In this document: one piece after another, positions 57,758 to 64,000 of the stretch
Layout of the letters: every line of letters starts with the position of its first letter
Numbering within the stretch: position 1 is the stretch's first letter
NCBI RefSeq assembly: GCF_002583405.1
Contig: NZ_BCMJ01000010.1
Span: 1 to 64,000 of the forward strand
DNA from: Secundilactobacillus silagincola
GTDB taxonomy: Bacteria; Bacillota; Bacilli; Lactobacillales; Lactobacillaceae
DNA: 64,000 bases
Direction of reading: 5' to 3'
Translations under genes and position numbers: made by a program
The notes under the pieces: generated by a model
Databases searched by the model: none
Seen by the model: the letters and a program-made list of their open reading frames with translations, nothing else
Told to the model about the DNA's origin: nothing

Positions 57758-58605
57758 CGCTTCCCTCCCCTAAAGAACTGGATAAACAGGTCAACCAGCC
57801 AGCTTAGTGGATTTTTCGGTTGTTCAGGTTCTTGATCCTTGATCAATTCGTTGTTCAAAAACTTCAAATAATCATTTTGATCCATATTACGGAGCAACTC
57901 GTTATTCTTAGTAATCGAAACTTCACCCGTTTCTTCTGAAATAACGATGGTTAAAGCATCCGTTACTTCAGAAATACCAACCGCGGCACGGTGCCGAGTT
58001 CCTAATTCTTTAGGAATCAGATTACTGTCAGACAGCGGCAGATAAGCCGCTGCAACAGCCACTTTATTATTCCGAATAATGACTGCACCATCATGCAGAG
58101 GCGTGTTAGGAATAAAAATGTTGATCAGCAACTCGCCAGTAATCTTGGCATCCAATTCGATTCCTGTTTCGATATAGTCTTCCAGTCCAGTGTCCATTTG
58201 AATGGTCATTAAAGCACCAATTCGACGTTTAGACATGTACTGAATGGCTTTATCCAGAGCGGCAATCATCTGTTTCTCAGCTTCGTTTACCTGTCGATTG
58301 CGGACAAATACAGAGCCGCGACCGAGATTTTCCAACCCGCGTCGAATCTCTGGTTGGAAAATAATAATCATGGCAATGACACCCCAGTTAATCACTTGGT
58401 CCATTAACCATGAAACTGTTCCAAACCCCACGTAAACCGCAATGATCTTGACTAAGACAATCACGATGATTCCACGTAAGAGCTGAACAGCTTTGGTTCC
58501 TCGCAGCAGCATAATCAGTTCGTAAAAAACAAACCAGACGACGAGAATATCGAGGAGGTTTACGATGTTATGCCACGTCAAAAAGCTACTCCAATCAAGA
58601 TTCAT
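57754..58605 (-). CDS. cdaA: Diadenylate cyclase CdaA
   Basis: Synthesises c-di-AMP from two ATP; the signal controls osmolyte and potassium balance and wall homeostasis. Three N-terminal membrane helices, then the DAC domain with LHDGAVII (DGA) and GTRHRAA (RHR). Start is ATG 58605 after GGAGGG; an upstream TTG overlaps that site. 283 residues. First gene of cdaA-cdaR-glmM. Confidence 0.95.
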   Translation of the reverse strand: MNLDWSSFLTWHNIVNLLDILVVWFVFYELIMLLRGTKAVQLLRGIIVIVLVKIIAVYVGFGTVSWLMDQVINWGVIAMIIIFQPEIRRGLENLGRGSVFVRNRQVNEAEKQMIAALDKAIQYMSKRRIGALMTIQMDTGLEDYIETGIELDAKITGELLINIFIPNTPLHDGAVIIRNNKVAVAAAYLPLSDSNLIPKELGTRHRAAVGISEVTDALTIVISEETGEVSITKNNELLRNMDQNDYLKFLNNELIKDQEPEQPKNPLSWLVDLFIQFFRGGKR

Positions 58606-58802
58606 TTGATAATTTCCCTCCAAAAATCTATTCAGGTAACATTATAGCACGCTGACCACTATTTTTTGGAATCACCAACATATTTCTGATGTCAGTAAAT
58701 ACGAAATTTCAAGATTTTTGTAAACCAACTGAAATTTCATGTCACTGCTCAAGTAATCTGTTATTATTTGAGTAGTGATATTTTGAACAGGGAGATGATC
58801 TC

Positions 58803-59519
58803 TTGGCGGGTCACGCACGCTGGCAAATTCGGATTTTCGTAGTGCTGTGGCTGTTATTTTTGTGGCAGTTCGCACATGAGCCTTTTACTTTTTTAATTTT
58901 AAATACTTTCTTGGGCTATTTACCCATCGAAATTAGCTTTCATCTTAGTAAAGAACGGCCTAAAAGCGGGCTTTTTTTCTGGTTGATCGTTCTTTTGTGG
59001 TTACTCTTCTATCCAAATGCACCCTACTTGTTAACCGATCTCTTTCACCTTTCACTTCTGAATCCTTATGGCGTTGATGGGCTACTACAGTTAAATCTGC
59101 ATGTTTGGATTTACTTTACCTATCTTTTGATCAGTGTTTTATTCTGTGTCATTCTTGGCTTCTGGAGTTTAAACTACGTCGCCAACGTCATCGCTCAACG
59201 ATACCTAAGGGGAAATTCTTGGCTTCAGACGATTTTAGTCCTGATTCTCACTTTCCTGTCATCCGTTGGTATTTACGTTGGTCGATTTATGCGGATTCAT
59301 ACCGTTTACCTATTCATCTCACCAGAACTGATTACTGACCGGTTGCTACATATGTGGACGCCTACCATGCTCGTTTTTGTTGGGCTGATGACACTCATTC
59401 AGCTAATTGCTTACTGGCTAGTATACTTAGCCTATCATAGCCAGATGGCTAATGAACAGGCAGCCAAAGAAATCACGGCTGTCAAAGAGGACTCCGAAGA
59501 ACAGCAATCGCAAAAATAA
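58803..59519 (+). CDS. DUF1361 family membrane protein
   Basis: 238 residues, about seven hydrophobic helices, with the family hallmark LLFYPNAPYLLTDLFHL. Function unknown. Starts at TTG after GGGAG. The C-terminal 25 residues are charged and cytoplasmic. Divergent from cdaA. Confidence 0.85.
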   Translation: MAGHARWQIRIFVVLWLLFLWQFAHEPFTFLILNTFLGYLPIEISFHLSKERPKSGLFFWLIVLLWLLFYPNAPYLLTDLFHLSLLNPYGVDGLLQLNLHVWIYFTYLLISVLFCVILGFWSLNYVANVIAQRYLRGNSWLQTILVLILTFLSSVGIYVGRFMRIHTVYLFISPELITDRLLHMWTPTMLVFVGLMTLIQLIAYWLVYLAYHSQMANEQAAKEITAVKEDSEEQQSQK

Positions 59520-59531
59520 ATCATACCATTT

Positions 59532-59579
59532 AAAAGGGGAGTCCAGTTAACGCTGCAATGTTAACTGGACTCCCCTTTA
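59532..59579. terminator. Bidirectional terminator
   Basis: 18-bp perfect stem AAAGGGGAGTCCAGTTAA with its complement between convergent DUF1361 and antiporter genes. Confidence 0.85.
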
Positions 59580-59593
59580 AGCTCCTAAATTCA

Positions 59594-61705
59594 TTAATCA
59601 AGCTCATCATTAACGGCCATCATCAATACGTTTTCAGAGTAGTTAATGTACTGCCGAAGCCTCCCTGACATTTGCCAAGTAATATTACCTGATTCAAGCA
59701 GAGACTGAACGCCTGTCCGCTCAGCACCTAGAGCAATCACTCTGAGCTGATTAAGCTGTTTAGCATATTCTGACCGTGAAACTCGCTGGTCTTTACGCGC
59801 ACGTTCAACGCGATTGCGATAAAACACAACTAAGTGATAAATAGCTTGCTTGTCCAACGCTTGTGGATCAACCTCATCATCACCTAGATATTTTGAAAGT
59901 GCTTTGATCGCCGATTTCGCACTTTCGCGGTCAATCAGTAGCCATTCATTACTAGTAGCCTTATTTTGTGATTGGTGAACGGCTGACCTAACCCATTGTG
60001 AGGTTCTGTGAAGAAAAGATGACCAACTTCTTAAAGGCGCAAAATCCAAATGACGATTAGGATGATTAATTCGTTGAACAGCACGTTTGATCGTTCGACT
60101 AGCGGAATGGTATGCCTGCGATGAGATCTGATGGTGGGCGTACAGCCTATCTAATGCTGATTGTTCGCCCTTCAAGCCCACTTGCCGCAAAGTAACTTCA
60201 TCATCAACGACCTGTTTTCTATCTTCATCATCACGCGTTTTTAACTCTAGCCTGCGAATAATAAACTGATAATCTAAAATTAAATCATAAGCAGCACGCT
60301 GATTTTCAATGCGACGATGTTCTTCAATAGCATTAATTGCCAACCGCATAATGTATATTCTGGCCTCTGCCTCACTCAGTAAATGAGGCTCATTAGACTG
60401 TTGTTGATCGGTCTCATTTTCATCAAGCTCATCATCCAACTCATCACTAAAACTGGCTCGTGTCTGAAGCGGCACTGGATTATCTGGTGCCACTAACGGT
60501 AAAGTGACAACCGCAGCTACCAAACTAATAATAATCACGCCAGCAGCCACAAATAACACTAACGACCGCTGTGGAAACGCCTGTCCAGAAGCCGTAACCA
60601 GTGGCAGTGACAGCACACCTGCCATAGTAACGGCACCCCGAACACCCGACAAACCAGCTAAAAGGGCCACCCTTAAACTGGGCCGTCTCGGTTTACTGAT
60701 TCCTTGGTACAAGTAAATCCAAACCACTCGAATCAGCAATAAAATCAGCCACGCACCAAACGAATAACCAACTGCTTGGAACGTATTGAAGTGAACATCA
60801 TTGATAATCTTAGTCGTTGCAAGCGGCAACTCATCACCTAGAATCAAAAACACAATTCCGTTTAGAAGATAGACAATAATATCCCAAGTCTTCTCGCTAA
60901 CCAGTTTAAGTTCTGGTGAGTCTTCTACGAGTCGATTCCCCTGGGTGTGGGAAACCACACCAGCAGTTACCACGGCAATCACCCCTGAGGCATGGAGGAT
61001 TTCTTCAGTGATCACGTACACCACAAAGGGCGTCATCAACTGTAAAACCGTATTAAAAATAACATCGTTAATGCCTTGCTGTCTCAACAGATTCCGTAAA
61101 AATTCGATCATCAGCATGAGAACAAAGCCGGCCAAGAAGCCAAGAATACTGATATACAAAAAATCGCCAACCGCATGACTGAACGAAAAGACGCCCGTAA
61201 CAGTCGCTGCTACCGCGTATTTAAACGCAATCAGCCCTGAAGCATCGTTGACCAAACTTTCACCACTAACCAGGTGTAGGATTCTATCTGGCAGTTTCAC
61301 TCGCTTTGAAATCGATTGAACGGCTACGGGGTCAGTAGGCGACAGAATTGCCGCTAGTGCAAAACTAACCGAAAGCGATAATCGCGGAATCATTAAATAA
61401 ATAAAGTAACCGCCCACCACGGTCGTCAAGAACACAAGCAAGATGGAATTAGCAAAGATGGGGCCCCGCAGCTGCCAGAGTTCCCGTTTAGGAAAGCGTC
61501 GTCCATCATTAAACAGCAACGGAGCAATAAAGAGTAGCAAAAACCAGTCAGTGTCTAACGGAATCTCGATTTCCCAAAATAGCGCCATCACTAATCCCAG
61601 AGCAATTTGAATTAAACTTACCGGAATAAAGGTTAGATAGTGGCTGATGACGTTGGAGATCAAAACTAACACAACTAATAAAATAACCGCTTCAACTATC
61701 AGCAA
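59594..61705 (-). CDS. Na+/H+ antiporter, CPA1 (NhaP/NHE) family
   Basis: 703 residues: N-terminal exchanger domain with about 12 helices, including FNDGRRFPKREL, SPTDPVAVQSI and SLVNDASGLIAFK (ion-binding Asp), then a C-terminal cytosolic domain of about 290 residues that is charged and helical. Exchanges Na+ or K+ for H+. TTG start after GGGGG. Downstream of murB on the same strand. Confidence 0.9.
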   Translation of the reverse strand: MLIVEAVILLVVLVLISNVISHYLTFIPVSLIQIALGLVMALFWEIEIPLDTDWFLLLFIAPLLFNDGRRFPKRELWQLRGPIFANSILLVFLTTVVGGYFIYLMIPRLSLSVSFALAAILSPTDPVAVQSISKRVKLPDRILHLVSGESLVNDASGLIAFKYAVAATVTGVFSFSHAVGDFLYISILGFLAGFVLMLMIEFLRNLLRQQGINDVIFNTVLQLMTPFVVYVITEEILHASGVIAVVTAGVVSHTQGNRLVEDSPELKLVSEKTWDIIVYLLNGIVFLILGDELPLATTKIINDVHFNTFQAVGYSFGAWLILLLIRVVWIYLYQGISKPRRPSLRVALLAGLSGVRGAVTMAGVLSLPLVTASGQAFPQRSLVLFVAAGVIIISLVAAVVTLPLVAPDNPVPLQTRASFSDELDDELDENETDQQQSNEPHLLSEAEARIYIMRLAINAIEEHRRIENQRAAYDLILDYQFIIRRLELKTRDDEDRKQVVDDEVTLRQVGLKGEQSALDRLYAHHQISSQAYHSASRTIKRAVQRINHPNRHLDFAPLRSWSSFLHRTSQWVRSAVHQSQNKATSNEWLLIDRESAKSAIKALSKYLGDDEVDPQALDKQAIYHLVVFYRNRVERARKDQRVSRSEYAKQLNQLRVIALGAERTGVQSLLESGNITWQMSGRLRQYINYSENVLMMAVNDELD

Positions 61706-61728
61706 CTAGCATCCCCCTCTCGTTAAAT

Positions 61729-62631
61729 CTAAACCGGATCCTCTCCAATTATTCGTACCTCGGTCTCCAATTGAACCCCCGCCTGGGTTAAAACGGTACC
61801 TTGAACGTGTTGAATCACTGCCAGGTAATCGGAAGCCGTGGCATGGTCAACGTTCACAATAAATCCTGCATGTTTGGTTGAAACTTGCGCACCGCCAAAC
61901 TGATAACCTTGAAGACCTGCGTCATGAATCAATTTACCAGCAAAATAACCAGTTGGCCGCTTAAAGACACTGCCGCATGATGGTAAATCCAACGGCTGTT
62001 TAGCTGCTCTACGGGCGTTTAGATCATCCATTTTAGCCTGAATCTCAGTAGCATTACCTGACTGCAGTTTAAAGGTCGCTGTGATGACAATATCGCCTTC
62101 GTCTTGCACCCGACTGTGTCGGTAGCCAAAATCTAACTCATCTCGCTGAATCGTTTTTAGCGTTGCTTGCGGTGTCAGCACCGTGACGGAGTCAGCAACC
62201 ATACTGATTTCGCCACCGTACGCACCGGCGTTCATAAAGACGGCCCCACCAACACTTCCGGGAATTCCGGCAGCAAACTCAAGTCCCGTCAGGCTTGCAC
62301 GCTGAGCAACTTTGGTAACTTCAATCAGAGAAGCACCCGATTCAGCCAAAATTTCATTGTCTTTCACTTCAACGTGATTCATGCTGGTCAAAATCATCAC
62401 CAAACCACGAATACCGCCGTCTTTAACAATTAAATTACTGGCATTGCCAATCACCGTAACCGGTAATCCCTGCTTGTTGGCATAGATTACTAATTCTTGG
62501 ACTTCAGCCAAACTTACTGGAAATGCCAAGAAATCAGCCTTGCCTCCCGTTTTGGTATTCGTATAGTTTGATAATGGTTCGTTTTGCATCAACTTCACCT
62601 TTGGAAAAGTTGTAATGATGTCTGCCGTCAT
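61729..62631 (-). CDS. murB: UDP-N-acetylenolpyruvoylglucosamine reductase
   Basis: FAD enzyme reducing the MurA product to UDP-MurNAc. Type II MurB, 300 residues: [12 protein letters not shown]-binding [19 protein letters not shown], and catalytic Ser in [11 protein letters not shown]. 23 bp upstream of the antiporter gene. Confidence 0.96.
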   Translation of the reverse strand: MTADIITTFPKVKLMQNEPLSNYTNTKTGGKADFLAFPVSLAEVQELVIYANKQGLPVTVIGNASNLIVKDGGIRGLVMILTSMNHVEVKDNEILAESGASLIEVTKVAQRASLTGLEFAAGIPGSVGGAVFMNAGAYGGEISMVADSVTVLTPQATLKTIQRDELDFGYRHSRVQDEGDIVITATFKLQSGNATEIQAKMDDLNARRAAKQPLDLPSCGSVFKRPTGYFAGKLIHDAGLQGYQFGGAQVSTKHAGFIVNVDHATASDYLAVIQHVQGTVLTQAGVQLETEVRIIGEDPV

Positions 62632-62840
62632 GATTTAAGTTCCTTTCGCTACTCAAATATTTCATAAAATAATATATTCATATAATACCATGCCTGTTAC
62701 CGCAAACGAAAGGTTAGTGGCACAAACAAGGTCTGTCACTTTATTTTCGACAACATTTTAATCAAATGATTATCGTCTAAAACAACCCAAAAATGATAAA
62801 CTAAAGTTGAATGATTTCATCAAGAAAGGATGTCTCCGCC

Positions 62841-63605
62841 TTGAAATTTATTAGTTGGAACGTTAACGGTCTTCGAGCCGTTGTTAAGCACGACTTTATG
62901 ACTGCATTTAACGATTTAAACGCAGATTTTTTCTGTGTCCAAGAAACTAAAATGCAGCCTGATCAGCTCAAGTTGGATTTACCCGGTTATCATCAATATT
63001 TTAACTCCGCCGATCGTAAAGGTTACTCAGGTACGGCCATCTTCACGAAGCATCAGCCAATCAATGTCACTTACGATATCGGTACTGATGAGTTTGATCA
63101 TGAAGGTCGTGTAATCACCTTAGAGTATTCAGATTTTTACTTAGTAACCTGCTATACACCAAATTCGGGAACGGGCCTCAAACGATTGGACTTTCGAATG
63201 GGTTGGGAAGATGCTTTTCAAGATTACATTGATCAACTGAACACGCAAAAGCCTGTCATTCTGTGCGGTGATTTAAACGTTGCTCACGAAGAAATTGATA
63301 TTAAAAATCCGAAAACAAACCATAAAAACGCTGGCTTTACTGATCAGGAACGAGAGGCCTTTACCCGTTTTCTCGCACGTGGCTATACCGACACTTTCCG
63401 TTACTTTTACCCGGATGTCACCAACCGTTATTCTTGGTGGAGCTACCGATTTAATGCCCGTGATCGCAATGCCGGATGGCGTATCGACTATTTTGTCACC
63501 AGTAACGCCATCCAATCCAAACTGGAATCTGCTGACATTAAAGACACTATTTTCGGCTCTGATCATTGCCCCATCTCCTTGACAACCACTGGGCTTCACG
63601 TATAA
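62841..63605 (+). CDS. xth: Exodeoxyribonuclease III / AP endonuclease
   Basis: Base-excision repair: cleaves at abasic sites. 254 residues with WNVNGLRA, VQETKMQ, GDLNVAH and the catalytic GSDHCPI. Start is TTG 62841, ten bases after AAAGGA; the earlier ATG has no ribosome site. Confidence 0.95.
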   Translation: MKFISWNVNGLRAVVKHDFMTAFNDLNADFFCVQETKMQPDQLKLDLPGYHQYFNSADRKGYSGTAIFTKHQPINVTYDIGTDEFDHEGRVITLEYSDFYLVTCYTPNSGTGLKRLDFRMGWEDAFQDYIDQLNTQKPVILCGDLNVAHEEIDIKNPKTNHKNAGFTDQEREAFTRFLARGYTDTFRYFYPDVTNRYSWWSYRFNARDRNAGWRIDYFVTSNAIQSKLESADIKDTIFGSDHCPISLTTTGLHV

Positions 63606-63633
63606 TTTGTATGACTTGAAAGGGGTGGCCCAT

Positions 63634-64000
63634 TTGAACTTTGTTGCAATGGATTTCGAAACCGCCAACGGTAAACGCTATTCTGCCTGTTCACTAGCAT
63701 TAACGATTGTTCGTAATAATCAGGTAGCTGATGAGTTTTATACGCTGATCAAACCTGACACCGATTTTTTCTGGCGCAACATCCAAATTCACGGCATTCA
63801 CGAATCAGACGTTGCTGATGCGCCTGACTTTCCAACGATTTGGCCGCATATTCAATCCTTATTTACACCAGAGCAGTTGGTGATCGCCCATAATGCCCAG
63901 TTTGATAATAGCGTCTTGCGTCAAACTTTGAATCACTATGGCATGACTTCACCGGCCTACCTAACATTGGATACGGTGAAAACCAGCCGGCAATTTTTAC
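63634..64000 (+). CDS. DnaQ-like 3'-5' exonuclease (truncated by window end)
   Basis: Starts TTG 63634 after AAGGGG, reading NFVAMDFETANGKRYSACS. DEDDh motifs Exo I (DFET) and Exo II (HNAQFD) are visible; the rest lies beyond the window. Stand-alone epsilon-like exonuclease; also resembles the exonuclease domain of lactobacillar DNA polymerase III PolC or DinG relatives, so identity is limited to the domain. Confidence 0.85.
   Translation, partial: MNFVAMDFETANGKRYSACSLALTIVRNNQVADEFYTLIKPDTDFFWRNIQIHGIHESDVADAPDFPTIWPHIQSLFTPEQLVIAHNAQFDNSVLRQTLNHYGMTSPAYLTLDTVKTSRQFL

Overview
The window is chromosome of a low-GC Gram-positive bacterium of the Lactobacillaceae. Supporting signs are a DUF2969 gene, the YidD-MreB-MurA-DUF1146-ATP synthase order, MurT/GatD, CdaA-CdaR-GlmM-GlmS, strong GGAGG ribosome sites, many UUG starts and T-box control of methionine uptake. 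The species cannot be named from sequence alone. No phage, insertion sequence, CRISPR array or rRNA was seen. Most of the window is core housekeeping DNA.

Layout. 1-3150: metNPQ methionine importer behind a T-box leader, ending beside a 112-bp palindrome. 3226-8087 (minus): GcvH-like protein, RodA, DUF2969, YidD, MreB, MurA, DUF1146. 8546-10679 (plus): a three-gene lipoyl operon (stand-alone lipoyl domain, LipA, LplA) lying between the DUF1146-murA-mreB block and the atp operon. 10950-17430: atpBEFHAGDC. 17698-23589: upp, glyA, then tdk-prfA-prmC-tsaC. 23819-25869: murT-gatD. 25963-29588: serine hydrolase, branched-chain aminotransferase, small proteins and CvpA. 29829-30165: divergent tRNA-Gln(CUG) and tRNA-Glu(CUC). 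30444-32725: glcU-pgi. 32880-36101: two-component system and a HAD phosphatase. 36209-39908: DacA-type carboxypeptidase, tmRNA and several very small genes. 40198-41164: OsmC/Ohr protein and MarR regulator. 41373-46893: LicD-like protein, then a Ppx(HD)-Ppk-Ppx polyphosphate operon. 47015-51223: tRNA-Asn, a predicted CcpA-controlled small RNA, TagH and two GH73 glucosaminidases. 51548-58605: nagB, flavin reductase, glmS, glmM, cdaR, cdaA. 58803-64000: DUF1361 protein, Na+/H+ antiporter, MurB, exonuclease III and a truncated DnaQ-like exonuclease.

Functional themes. Much of the window serves the cell wall: GlmS, GlmM, NagB, MurA, MurB, MurT/GatD, RodA, MreB, DacA, GH73 enzymes and TagH. Amino-sugar flux looks controlled by NagR-type operators (TGGTATAG core) at nagB and glmS. 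Carbon control appears at three cre sites: upstream of the lipoyl operon, in the glcU leader, and inside the promoter of a ~78-nt intergenic RNA. That RNA has a 5' hairpin, a CU-rich linker and an intrinsic terminator. Its linker is complementary to the ribosome-binding region of glcU (9 nt) and to the nagB 3' UTR (13 nt). This resembles the logic of the CcpA-repressed RNA RsaI of Staphylococcus aureus.

The most promising leads for something new are that RNA, the lipoyl carrier-LipA-LplA operon with its cre and GTGA-N4-TCAC sites, and a LicD-like gene that appears to start at ATC.
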